Source: Volucribacter amazonae (GTDB taxonomy: Bacteria > Pseudomonadota > Gammaproteobacteria > Enterobacterales > Pasteurellaceae). From it: DNA of 64,000 nucleotides. Where the stretch lies: contig NZ_LWID01000001.1 of assembly GCF_029783845.1 (NCBI RefSeq), positions 1 through 64,000 of the forward strand, in the 5' to 3' direction. The notes under the pieces were generated by a model, which was not told the DNA's origin, made no database searches, and saw only the letters and a list, made by a program, of their open reading frames with translations. Made by a program: the position numbers and the translations under genes. Of this stretch, positions 9,461-17,813 are shown piece after piece; within the stretch, counting starts at the first letter, position 1; every line of letters starts with the position of its first letter.

Positions 9461-12049
9461 TTAGTCATTTGCTAAAGTATGCACTAATCGTTGTTCTAGC
9501 TGTTGCCGTTGCGTGGCACAGAGGGCTTTTCCCTCCGCATTGACTAAAATAAAAAAGTCTTCGGCTTTCTCGCCAATGGTGGTGATTTTAGCATTGAGTA
9601 AATTGAGCTGTTGCTCCACAAAAACTTGGCTAATTTTGCTCAATAATCCCGCTTTATCTAAGGCAAAAAGCTCCATTTCGGTATGATCCGAACGATGTAT
9701 ATTTAAAAAACGTATTTGAGTTGGCACTTGAAAATGTTGCAATTTATAATTTCGCCGTTGATTTAGCAAGGCTTTAGCTGGTGTGGTTAATCCTTGGTAT
9801 AAGGCTTTTTCTAATGCTCGTCGCCGCTCATTGCGTACTAAACTGCCATCAAGCTCTGACACAATAAAACTGTCCATCACATAACCATCTTGTCTGGTAA
9901 TAATTTGTGCATCGTGAATACTCAAATTTTTTGTGCCAATAATGCTAACAACCTTATGAAATAAGCTAGGCTGATCCGCACAATAGATAAAGATTTCTGT
10001 TCCCCCTTTGGCAAATTTATTGCTTACCTTAACCACAAGATTATCTTGATTTTCATACAGTAACTGACTATGCCAAGCAATTTGTTTCGGCGTATTGCGT
10101 AAAAAATATTCATCAGGACATTGTTGCCACAGGGCTTGAATGGATTGCTCAGGTAATGCCTTTAATAAAATAAGGGCTTGCTGACGATTTTGAGCAATTT
10201 GTTGCTGATAATCCAACCGATGTTGCATTCCTTGATCAAATTGTTGTGAACAATATTGGTATAGGGTAAATAATAAGGTTCGTTTCCAATCATTCCATAA
10301 GGTACCATTGGTAGCACAAATATCCGCTACGGTTAAACAAACTAAATAATCCAAATGCTGTTGATCTTTAACTTTATCAGCAAAAGCTAATACCACTTCG
10401 GGATCATGAATATCACGCCGTTGTGCAGTAATGGACATAAATAAATGTTGTTGTACTAACCAACACATTAATTCGGTTTGGGTGGCATTAAAACCATGTA
10501 GAATGGCAAAATCCTGCATTTCTTTTGCCCCAAGCTCCGCATGATCACCACCTCGCCCTTTGGCAATATCATGAAATAATCCTGCTAAATATAATAGGCG
10601 GCGATCGGCTAATTGGGGAAATAATTGGGTACAAAGTGGGTGTAATTTCTGATTTTCTTGTTGTAAAAAACTTTCTAGTTTGAGCATAACACGCAAAGTA
10701 TGCTCATCAACGGTATAAGTATGAAATAAATCAAATTGCATTAAGCCCACAATAGGTTGCCATTGCGGTAAATAAGCGGTTAATACCCCATATTGGTGCA
10801 TAGGAAAAAAGGCACGACTGATGGCTTGAGGTTGAGCTAAAAGTTGGATAAATTTTTCCCTTGCTTTTGCATATTGGCAAAGGGGCGAATTAAGCTGACC
10901 GAGAGCAATAACTAATTCACGCAAGGTTTCAGAGTGAATATCCGCTTTATGATGTTGGGTAAGATAATAAAATAAATCCAAGATACTTTCAGGTTGTTGG
11001 GTAAAACTGGATTTGTTTTTTAATAAAATACTTTGCCCAAGCAAGCAAAAATTATCATCTAAATCCACCGCACTTGTTTTCTCTGGCGAGGTTAGAAAAT
11101 GTTCTTGATAATGCTTTAATAAAATATGGCTTAATAAAGCGATATGTTGCAAACTTTGAAAAAACACTTTCATCAGTTTTTCTACCCCTTGATTGCCCTC
11201 GCCAAAACCCAGCATTTGGCTAATCTTAAGCTGGCGATCAAACAACAAGCGATTATCATAGCGTTTTAAGATCAAATGTAGGGCAAAACGAGTGCGAAAT
11301 AAAAAATGCTGGCTTTGCTGTAAACAAGCATATTCTTCGGGATAAATAAACCCTGCTTGTAAAATATCACTGAGGTTTTTGGCTTTGGTATGGCGTAATG
11401 CAATCCAATACAGTAAATGTAAATCTCGCAATCCGCCCGGGCTGTTTTTAATATCAGGTTCTAAATTATAGCTGGTATTATGATAACGTTGATAACGTTC
11501 ATTTTTTTCCTGTAATTTGGCTTGAAAAAAATCGGCAGCTGGCCAAAAATCTGCTTGATAATGCACCGCACTTTCTAATTGAGCAAAAATTTGCTGATTG
11601 CCACATAAATAACGGCTTTCTAATAAATTGGTAGCGATGCTAATATCTTTTTTGCCCTCCTCTATACATTGGGTAAGGCTGCGTACACTATGCCCAATAT
11701 CAAAATGACAATCCCACAAAAATTGAATAAACTGAGCAATTTTTTGTTCAGTTTCGGGGCAAATAGCTGATTGACTAAGAATGAGAAAATCTAAATCAGA
11801 AAGCGGAAAAATCTCTTGCCGTCCATATCCTCCTACCGCAATCAATGCTAAATCAGGCTGTTGATTTAAAGCAAAATATTGCCAAAGATGACATAATAAA
11901 TCATCACAAAATTGGTTACGTTGTGCAATCAATTCATATACATTAGCTTGATTAAAATGTGCTAATTCCCTTTGTGCTAACGCATTTTTTTGTTGTTTAA
12001 TATTTTCCACTGTAGGGATTGGTTGTGCTTGATAAGAGAATAACGCCAT
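9461..12049 (-). CDS. glnD: Bifunctional uridylyltransferase/uridylyl-removing enzyme GlnD
   Basis: GlnD senses glutamine and uridylylates or deuridylylates the PII protein, setting nitrogen assimilation. Visible domains: nucleotidyltransferase with GGYGRQEIFPLSDLDFLIL at about 78-96, the PII-uridylyltransferase helical region (NSPGGLRDLH), an HD phosphohydrolase domain (LAGLFHDIAKGRGGDH, then CWLVQQH), and two C-terminal ACT domains (from about 690 and 795) that bind glutamine. I prefer ATG at 12049 over an in-frame GTG at 12058, because the GGGAAG ribosome site would abut the GTG; this gives 862 aa. It lies downstream of map on the same strand, separated by a terminator. Confidence 0.95.
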   Translation of the reverse strand: MALFSYQAQPIPTVENIKQQKNALAQRELAHFNQANVYELIAQRNQFCDDLLCHLWQYFALNQQPDLALIAVGGYGRQEIFPLSDLDFLILSQSAICPETEQKIAQFIQFLWDCHFDIGHSVRSLTQCIEEGKKDISIATNLLESRYLCGNQQIFAQLESAVHYQADFWPAADFFQAKLQEKNERYQRYHNTSYNLEPDIKNSPGGLRDLHLLYWIALRHTKAKNLSDILQAGFIYPEEYACLQQSQHFLFRTRFALHLILKRYDNRLLFDRQLKISQMLGFGEGNQGVEKLMKVFFQSLQHIALLSHILLKHYQEHFLTSPEKTSAVDLDDNFCLLGQSILLKNKSSFTQQPESILDLFYYLTQHHKADIHSETLRELVIALGQLNSPLCQYAKAREKFIQLLAQPQAISRAFFPMHQYGVLTAYLPQWQPIVGLMQFDLFHTYTVDEHTLRVMLKLESFLQQENQKLHPLCTQLFPQLADRRLLYLAGLFHDIAKGRGGDHAELGAKEMQDFAILHGFNATQTELMCWLVQQHLFMSITAQRRDIHDPEVVLAFADKVKDQQHLDYLVCLTVADICATNGTLWNDWKRTLLFTLYQYCSQQFDQGMQHRLDYQQQIAQNRQQALILLKALPEQSIQALWQQCPDEYFLRNTPKQIAWHSQLLYENQDNLVVKVSNKFAKGGTEIFIYCADQPSLFHKVVSIIGTKNLSIHDAQIITRQDGYVMDSFIVSELDGSLVRNERRRALEKALYQGLTTPAKALLNQRRNYKLQHFQVPTQIRFLNIHRSDHTEMELFALDKAGLLSKISQVFVEQQLNLLNAKITTIGEKAEDFFILVNAEGKALCATQRQQLEQRLVHTLAND

Positions 12050-12076
12050 TTTTTTCACTTCCCTAGCTTAAATGAA

Positions 12077-12104
12077 CAAAAAGGCTTGCTATTAAAACAA
12101 GCCC
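12077..12104 (-). terminator. Terminator downstream of map
   Basis: Read on the minus strand: GGCTTG, a 9-base loop, CAAGCC, then TTTTT. It separates map from glnD. Confidence 0.7.
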
Positions 12105-12116
12105 CTTTTACAAGAT

Positions 12117-12920
12117 TTAAAGATTAACCATAAAACGACTTATCCGCCCTGCTTGTTGTTCTTCATCACGAATGGTCATGACTTCGCAACCCTGTTGCGT
12201 TACTACAATTTGATGTTCATATTGTGCGGAATGACTACGATCTTTGGTTTTCACTGTCCAACCATCGCCCATTAAACGTACTTCTTTTTTGCCGGCATTA
12301 ATCATAGGTTCAATGGTAAACACCATGCCTTCTTGTAAAATCACCCCACCATCATCAGCATAATAATGTAACACTTGGGGATCACAATGAAACTCCGTAC
12401 CAATACCATGTCCACAATATTCACGCACCACACTAAATCCTTGTGCTTCAGTATATTGCTGAATTGCTCGCCCAATTTCATTTAAACGGATACCGGGTTT
12501 TACCTTGCGTAATCCCACATAAAGTGCCTCTTGAGCAGCCTCTACTAGCTTTTTACTGCGAATATTGGTTTCGCCTACAATGTACATTTTTGAGTTATCG
12601 CCAAAATAACCGTCCTTAATGACCGTAACATCAATGTTTAAAATATCGCCGTTTTTCAAGATTTTATCATCACTTGGAATACCATGGCACACTACTTCAT
12701 TCAGGGAAATACAGGTAGCTTTAGGATAATTATGGTAACCCAAACAAGCAGGAATAACTTTTTGATGATTTACCATATAATCATGGCAAATACGATCTAA
12801 TTCTCCGGTACTAATGCCAGCTTTAACATAAGGTTCAATCATCACAAGAACTTCTGCGGCTAATCGGCAAGCCTCACGCAATTTCTCAATTTCTTCACTC
12901 TTTCTTAATGGGATATTCAT
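12117..12920 (-). CDS. map: Type I methionine aminopeptidase Map
   Basis: Map removes the initiator methionine from nascent proteins. The 267-aa product is the normal length. Metal ligands are in the expected places: the two Asp of IDVTVIKDGYFGDNSK, the His of YCGHGIGTEFH, the Glu of TIEPMIN and the Glu of QYEHQIVV. Start ATG 12918-12920. In E. coli map lies next to glnD, as here. Confidence 0.96.
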   Translation of the reverse strand: MNIPLRKSEEIEKLREACRLAAEVLVMIEPYVKAGISTGELDRICHDYMVNHQKVIPACLGYHNYPKATCISLNEVVCHGIPSDDKILKNGDILNIDVTVIKDGYFGDNSKMYIVGETNIRSKKLVEAAQEALYVGLRKVKPGIRLNEIGRAIQQYTEAQGFSVVREYCGHGIGTEFHCDPQVLHYYADDGGVILQEGMVFTIEPMINAGKKEVRLMGDGWTVKTKDRSHSAQYEHQIVVTQQGCEVMTIRDEEQQAGRISRFMVNL

Positions 12921-13156
12921 TTACGACTCTCTATGCTAATTAATAAAAAATTGGCTCTAAGTATAACATATTTCAAGCTAACAAAATAAGCGAAGATTTT
13001 TAACCAAAGTGCGGTCAGTTTTGGCATTTTTTCCCCATTTCAAGAAATGCTAATTTATATTTTTTTGTTCACTAACTAATAAAAACTTGAATGCTTTAGT
13101 GGGTTATTAGATAATAGCCCAATGGTTTTTGATTTGATTTTTAACTGGGGAAGCGA

Positions 13157-13498
13157 ATGAGTGATGTAGTAGTGCCGTTGACGTTTACTGACGCAGCTGC
13201 AAATAAAGTAAAATCATTAATTAGCGAAGAAGAAAATGATGCGTTAAAATTGCGAGTGTACATTACAGGCGGTGGGTGTAGCGGTTTCCAATATGGCTTT
13301 ACCTTTGATGAAAAAGTCAATGAAGGCGATTTGACCATTGAAAAATCAGGGGTGCAATTAGTCATTGATCCCATGAGCTTACAATATTTAATCGGCGGTA
13401 CAGTAGATTATACCGAGGGTTTAGAAGGTTCAAGATTTGTGGTTACCAACCCAAATGCCACAACAACCTGTGGTTGTGGTTCATCATTTAGTATTTAA
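13157..13498 (+). CDS. erpA: Iron-sulfur cluster insertion protein ErpA
   Basis: ErpA is an A-type carrier that delivers [4Fe-4S] clusters to apoproteins, including isoprenoid-synthesis enzymes. The 113 aa carry the three cluster cysteines, Cys41 (TGGGCSGFQYGF) and Cys105/Cys107 (TTCGCGSSF). The sequence GVQLVIDPMSLQYLIG is also typical. GGGGAAGCGA precedes the ATG as ribosome site. Followed 17 bp later by yacL, probably in one transcript. Confidence 0.95.
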   Translation: MSDVVVPLTFTDAAANKVKSLISEEENDALKLRVYITGGGCSGFQYGFTFDEKVNEGDLTIEKSGVQLVIDPMSLQYLIGGTVDYTEGLEGSRFVVTNPNATTTCGCGSSFSI

Positions 13499-13515
13499 TC
13501 TCTCAATCTTTTATT

Positions 13516-13881
13516 ATGGATTTTCAATTTAGCCAATATCTTGGACAAACCTTAGTAAAATGCTCAATGGAACATGAAGCATTTGCCCATTGGCTAAATA
13601 CTGAAATCAATGCCAATCTCAACCTTGCACAACAAATTCTCACTCAACTTAATCCCTCACAATGCCTACAAGTAAAGATGATTGAGGGGAAAGAATATAG
13701 CCTATATATTGATCAGCAACAAGTGATTTGCCAAGCAAATAGTTTGGCTTTTGGCACAGAAACAGCTCTACAATTAGAGCAGGATTTACATTATTATGAT
13801 TCAGAGTCCGTAGCAAGTTGTGGTCTAGAGGATTTTATCCAACTTTTAGAAGCATATATTGCTTTTCACACAGCAAAATAA
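13516..13881 (+). CDS. yacL: YacL family protein (UPF0231)
   Basis: A 121-aa cytoplasmic protein of unknown function. It has the family pattern: an opening MDFQF, CSMEHEAFAHWLNTEI, and near the end LHYYDSESVASCGLEDFIQLLEAY. Length equals E. coli YacL (120 aa). It starts 17 bp after erpA with no strong ribosome site of its own, so translation may depend on the upstream gene. No motif indicates an activity. Confidence 0.85.
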   Translation: MDFQFSQYLGQTLVKCSMEHEAFAHWLNTEINANLNLAQQILTQLNPSQCLQVKMIEGKEYSLYIDQQQVICQANSLAFGTETALQLEQDLHYYDSESVASCGLEDFIQLLEAYIAFHTAK

Positions 13882-14017
13882 TTTTTATATATAAAAACAT
13901 TATATCAACTCCAAAAATAAAGCCAAAATATTCTTAAAATTTGCTATCTTTATATTGAGCATTAATCTTGCTTGCGTGTATATTAGCGCCTTTGTCATTT
14001 GTTTATAAGGAAAATTT

Positions 14018-14581
14018 ATGTCAACAACAAATCAATATGCTAACCCCGGTCCATTAGGACTTTGCGGTTTTGCATTAACCACTTGGTTATTATGTTTAGT
14101 GAATGCAGGTATTTTTGATAGCAAGAGCTTAGGCTTAGTTATCGCTATGGCATTTGCGTTTGGCGGTACAGCCCAAATGATTGCTGGAATGTTTGAATTT
14201 AAAAAAGGCAATACCTTTGGTTTTACAGCATTTAATAGCTATGGGGCTTTTTGGTGGTCTTGGGCGTTATTTACCGTTTTCTTCAAAGGTGAAACCCCAA
14301 CAACATTTGTAGCTTGGTATCTCGCTGTTTGGGGAACTTTTACCCTAATGATGTTACTTGCTACCCTGAAAAAAGCAAAAGCATTACAAGCGATTTTCTT
14401 CTGCTTAACCCTAACCTTTTATGCGTTAGCTCTTGGTGATGCCACAGGTAATCATAGTATTGTCAATATCGGTGGTTATTTAGGCTTATTAACTGCATTA
14501 TGTGCTTTCTATCTAGCTGCGGCGGAAATCATAAATGAGGCCTATGGCAGAACGATATTACCGATTGGTGAACCGAAATAA
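14018..14581 (+). CDS. satP: Acetate/succinate transporter SatP (YaaH, GPR1/FUN34 family)
   Basis: A 187-aa inner-membrane protein with six predicted helices. It begins with the family signature NPGPLGLCGFALTTWLL at about residues 8-24. AFGGTAQMIAGMFEFKKGNTFG and TAFNSYGAFWWSWAL are also conserved. SatP moves acetate and succinate with protons. Start ATG 14018 is preceded by AAGGAAAATTT. A terminator follows at 14597, so it is probably a single-gene unit. Confidence 0.92.
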   Translation: MSTTNQYANPGPLGLCGFALTTWLLCLVNAGIFDSKSLGLVIAMAFAFGGTAQMIAGMFEFKKGNTFGFTAFNSYGAFWWSWALFTVFFKGETPTTFVAWYLAVWGTFTLMMLLATLKKAKALQAIFFCLTLTFYALALGDATGNHSIVNIGGYLGLLTALCAFYLAAAEIINEAYGRTILPIGEPK

Positions 14582-14596
14582 ATCATTTATGGATTG

Positions 14597-14629
14597 AAAA
14601 ATACCGAGTATTATCCTCGGTATTTTTTT
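14597..14629. terminator. Terminator between satP and ycbL
   Basis: ATACCGAG, a 6-base loop, CTCGGTAT, then TTTTTT. It ends satP. The opposite strand has an A/T-rich tract and may also serve the convergent ycbL. Confidence 0.8.
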
Positions 14630-14642
14630 GTATTGCCTTATT

Positions 14643-15272
14643 TTATTTTAAAAAAGGATTGCTACGTTTTTCTGCTGCCAAAGTGGTGTAAGCACCATGC
14701 CCCGGAATAATGATCATTTCGTCATTTAAAGGGAAAAGTTTATTATGAATAGTTGCAATCAGCGTATCATAATCTCCACCGGGTAGATCAGTACGTCCTA
14801 TACTATTCTTAAACAATACATCGCCCGTAAAAGCAATATTTTTCTCGTGTTCAATAAAACCAATATGCCCCGGACTATGTCCTGGTAAATGCAAGACTTC
14901 AAATTGAAATTCTCCAAGGGATAAAACCTCCCCCTCGCCTGCTAGCCATTGATCGGGGTCAAACGCCTCTATTTCCTCAACGCCAAAACGCTGTGATTGT
15001 TGAGGTAAAGTGGCAAATAATAATTTATCCTGTGGATTTGAACCAATAATTTCCACACCAAAATGTTGCTTTAATTGTACTGCTGCCCCAACGTGATCCA
15101 GATGACCATGGGTTAATAATATTTTGCTCAGCTTTAATCCCAATTCCTCAATACGCTGAATTAAGCGATTTCCTTCGCCACCGGGATCAATAATCGCTGC
15201 ATTATTATCTTGATCCCAAATTAACGAGCAATTTTGTTGAAACGCTGTAACAGGAATAATCTCTAAATTCAT
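14643..15272 (-). CDS. ycbL: Metallo-beta-lactamase fold hydrolase YcbL (glyoxalase II-like)
   Basis: A 209-aa single-domain metallo-hydrolase. The metal-binding signature LTHGHLDHVGAA is at about residues 53-64, with further ligands in LPGHSPGHIGF (His), AFTGDVLFKNSIGRTDLPGGD (Asp) and IPGHGAYT (His). The family (type II glyoxalase-like) hydrolyses thioesters such as S-D-lactoylglutathione; the substrate here is inferred. It follows ycbK and ldtD on the same strand, the order known from E. coli (ycbB-ycbK-ycbL). Confidence 0.9.
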   Translation of the reverse strand: MNLEIIPVTAFQQNCSLIWDQDNNAAIIDPGGEGNRLIQRIEELGLKLSKILLTHGHLDHVGAAVQLKQHFGVEIIGSNPQDKLLFATLPQQSQRFGVEEIEAFDPDQWLAGEGEVLSLGEFQFEVLHLPGHSPGHIGFIEHEKNIAFTGDVLFKNSIGRTDLPGGDYDTLIATIHNKLFPLNDEMIIIPGHGAYTTLAAEKRSNPFLK

Positions 15273-15309
15273 AATACCACCTTGATATAAAGATATTTTT
15301 TATAAAAAT

Positions 15310-15334
15310 AGCCGTTTATGTTGACTAAACGGCT
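15310..15334 (-). terminator. Terminator downstream of ycbK
   Basis: AGCCGTTTA/TAAACGGCT hairpin followed on the minus strand by ATTTTTATAAAAAA. An uptake signal (AAGTGCGGT) sits beside it at 15338. Confidence 0.7.
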
Positions 15335-15363
15335 AAGAAGTGCGGTCTAAATTTCATTTATTT

Positions 15364-15924
15364 TTAGCTACCACGCCAAGTACGAACTGGCCCAGTATCA
15401 ATATGAATAAAATTACTTTTTGGATAATAACCTACCCCGCCATTTTTTAGGCTTTCAGCAACTTGTTTGACTTTGGCTAGGCTTACACCTTGCAAACGGA
15501 AATCAATGGCTTGCCCCCGTGTATGGTAACTATTACTGGCAACACCACGACTACGTTGGTGCATTTTGGCATTGGTTACGGGAGCTCGATAACCACAAAT
15601 AACTAAAATTTCTGCATTAGGTACACCAATTTGGCGATGAATCCGATGAAGTTTGCTAAATAAATTCACGTCCATTTTATGAATTTGGTTAGTACGGCGA
15701 TCACGCATTAAGTAATCTAATTTTTTTAAATTTGCACTTGAAAACCCTTTACCAACTATAAAATCTAAACTTAATTTATCCCCTGTATTCACATTTCTAA
15801 ATTTTAAAATACGAGGTTTTGCTGTAGAAACAGAAGCTAATAAGGTATTAGGTAATAATGTTGCCCCTAAAACAATACCGCCGAGGGATAACCATTTACG
15901 GCGATGATGATTAATTTCATTCAT
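15364..15924 (-). CDS. ycbK: YcbK/MepK-type peptidoglycan peptidase (DUF882, peptidase M15 fold)
   Basis: A 186-aa exported protein. The N-terminus has twin arginines followed by a hydrophobic stretch (HRRKWLSLGGIVLGATLL), consistent with Tat export. The M15-type zinc site is visible: SYHTRGQAIDFRL and HIDTGPVRTW near the C-terminus, plus ICGYRAP. E. coli MepK cleaves 3-3 crosslinks in peptidoglycan, the kind made by L,D-transpeptidases. That agrees with its position directly after ldtD. Confidence 0.88.
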   Translation of the reverse strand: MNEINHHRRKWLSLGGIVLGATLLPNTLLASVSTAKPRILKFRNVNTGDKLSLDFIVGKGFSSANLKKLDYLMRDRRTNQIHKMDVNLFSKLHRIHRQIGVPNAEILVICGYRAPVTNAKMHQRSRGVASNSYHTRGQAIDFRLQGVSLAKVKQVAESLKNGGVGYYPKSNFIHIDTGPVRTWRGS

Positions 15925-15971
15925 AAATAATACCTATTAAAAATTGAAAAATTTAACCGCACTTTTTAAAT

Positions 15972-15998
15972 AAAAAGGTTATAAAAATAACCTTTTTA
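15972..15998 (-). terminator. Terminator downstream of ldtD
   Basis: On the minus strand AAAAAGGTTAT, a short loop, ATAACCTTTTT, just after the ldtD stop. It may limit read-through into ycbK. Confidence 0.65.
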
Positions 15999-16014
15999 TT
16001 CTACTGAAATTGGC

Positions 16015-17664
16015 TTAGTTTTCCAACAAAAACTTGCTAATTACCGACCAGTTTATATTATTTAGGTTTGGCTTGGTATCATAATGATAAATATCAGGTA
16101 GGCGATACACCTGATTATTATCTACCCAAGCGGTAACATAATATAAGTAAACAGGGTGTTTGCCCTTAATCGGTACAGAAGTTGTTTGCTTACTGGCTAA
16201 GGTATTTTGTTTGCGGGTTTCGTTCCAACCTACTTCATTTAATAAAAGCGTAGCCAATTCATCAGATTTTTCAACACGCACACAACCTGAGCTTAAGGCA
16301 CGATTTTTACGGGAAAATAAATCTTTGCGTGGCGTATCATGTAAATAAATAGCATCAGAACTTGGCATATTAAATTTATAACGTCCTAAAGCACTGTCAT
16401 CACCCGGTCTTTGACGTAAGCGATAAGGGAAATTTTTAGAGGTCATATTTTCCCAATCAATGGTATAAGGATCGATACTACGTCCTTTGCTATCAATAAT
16501 GGTATAACCATTACGGTAAATATAGCTTGGATCTTGACGCACTTTAGGAATAATATCTTCGTTAATTAATCTTACAGGGGCATTCCAAGGTGGATTAACC
16601 ACAAGATTACTTAATTCACTATACATAACTGGCGTTTTGCGAGCATTGGTTCCCACAATCACGCGAGAGGTTAATATCAGATTACCATCACGATAATATT
16701 GTAATTTATAGCTTGGCACATTCACAAACAATCCATTTTGAAAATCAGGGATTACCCTTAAACGCTGAGCATTAATGGCTAATTGATATAATAAGGCTTT
16801 GCCTGTCGGGTTATTTAATAGCATACGGGTAGCACTTCCCACGATACCATCAGGGGTTAAGCCATGTTTTTCCTGTAATTTTTTTACTGCCGCAACAATT
16901 TCAGGGCTATAATCATTTTGTTCAAGGGTTTGTGCAGGCAATAAGTGTTTTGCTTTAAGCATTTTTATTAAAATTGCCACTTCTGGTGAATGTGTACCCG
17001 GTCTTAAGGTACTGCTAATTTCTAAATGTTTTTCCGTTTGCTCAAAAGATTGTTGAGCAAGTTGTTCTGCTAAATAATTTAATGTTTGTTGATATAAATG
17101 ATTATTTGAGGAAAGTGATTGCACAAAGGCAAAATTATCGCCATTTTTCACCGCACTTAACCAAGCCTCAATTTGTTGTTCCTTCGGTGCTTTCGCACGA
17201 TAGGCATTAGGGCTATATAACCATTGCTGTGCAGATTTCAATAAATGGTTAGAATAATACATATAATCTAAAAATGCGTCAGTAACCAACATATCGTAAA
17301 CAAGGCTATTAGGTTCAGCACTAGCAATGGCGTCCAAACTCGTTGCCGATTTTTTTGACACACCACTTAGCACCAATGCACTATATTCGCGTAAAAACTG
17401 TTTAAGGGCTTTTTGATCTTGCCATAAAGGGGTAAAACCATTTTCGCCATAAATTTTTGTTAGTAAGTTTTCAAATTGTAATGGATACTGCCCTACTAAC
17501 TCAGCGATTTTTTGTTGTGCGAGATCCACCTGTTCAATAACAGCTTGCTCAGCAGAGTTATTTGGTGTGGATAATTCTTCTTGGTTTGCTTGAGCATAAA
17601 CGGCGGATAATCCATAGCCTAACAAAGCCAATTTAGTAAAATTTACCGGTTTTAGTTTAAACAT
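16015..17664 (-). CDS. ldtD: L,D-transpeptidase LdtD (YcbB)
   Basis: Periplasmic enzyme that forms 3-3 crosslinks in peptidoglycan. From ATG 17664 (AGGAAC ribosome site) it is 549 aa. A signal peptide precedes YAQANQEE, a peptidoglycan-binding helix bundle lies in the middle (SPEIVAAVKKLQEKHGLTPDG), and the YkuD catalytic domain follows, with HDTPRKDLFSRKNRALSSG and its nucleophile in SSGCVRVEKSDELA. The frame is open upstream to 17769, but that extension is encoded by a miniature element (17684-17789) and lacks a plausible start, so I excluded it. The element separates this gene from prc and probably contains or affects its promoter. Confidence 0.93.
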   Translation of the reverse strand: MFKLKPVNFTKLALLGYGLSAVYAQANQEELSTPNNSAEQAVIEQVDLAQQKIAELVGQYPLQFENLLTKIYGENGFTPLWQDQKALKQFLREYSALVLSGVSKKSATSLDAIASAEPNSLVYDMLVTDAFLDYMYYSNHLLKSAQQWLYSPNAYRAKAPKEQQIEAWLSAVKNGDNFAFVQSLSSNNHLYQQTLNYLAEQLAQQSFEQTEKHLEISSTLRPGTHSPEVAILIKMLKAKHLLPAQTLEQNDYSPEIVAAVKKLQEKHGLTPDGIVGSATRMLLNNPTGKALLYQLAINAQRLRVIPDFQNGLFVNVPSYKLQYYRDGNLILTSRVIVGTNARKTPVMYSELSNLVVNPPWNAPVRLINEDIIPKVRQDPSYIYRNGYTIIDSKGRSIDPYTIDWENMTSKNFPYRLRQRPGDDSALGRYKFNMPSSDAIYLHDTPRKDLFSRKNRALSSGCVRVEKSDELATLLLNEVGWNETRKQNTLASKQTTSVPIKGKHPVYLYYVTAWVDNNQVYRLPDIYHYDTKPNLNNINWSVISKFLLEN

Positions 17665-17683
17665 AAAAAGTTCCTCGAGATGA

Positions 17684-17789
17684 TATAGTCGTTTCAATTT
17701 AAAATGAGACAAGGCGGTACGCCGAAGACAGTACAAGTAGTACGGCGAGGCGTACCAACGCTGTATCATTTTAAAGTGGGACGACTATA
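17684..17789. mobile_element. Complete Correia-like miniature inverted-repeat element (copy A)
   Basis: 106 bp with imperfect terminal inverted repeats of about 27 bp. The left end starts TATAGTCGTTTCAATTTA; the right end, reverse-complemented, starts TATAGTCGTCCCACTTTA. The interior has a second inverted repeat (GGTACGCC ... GGCGTACC) and the core ACAGTACAAGTAGTACGG. No ORF of its own. It sits between the end of ldtD's upstream region and prc. Length and both ends equal those of the copy at 44282-44387. Confidence 0.85.
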
Positions 17790-17813
17790 AAAGGGCTAAA
17801 TTAGCCCTCAATA

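Noticed and set aside
17665..17769. N-terminal extension of ldtD
   Set aside because: These codons are translated from the miniature element. A signal peptide and ribosome site fit the later start at 17664.
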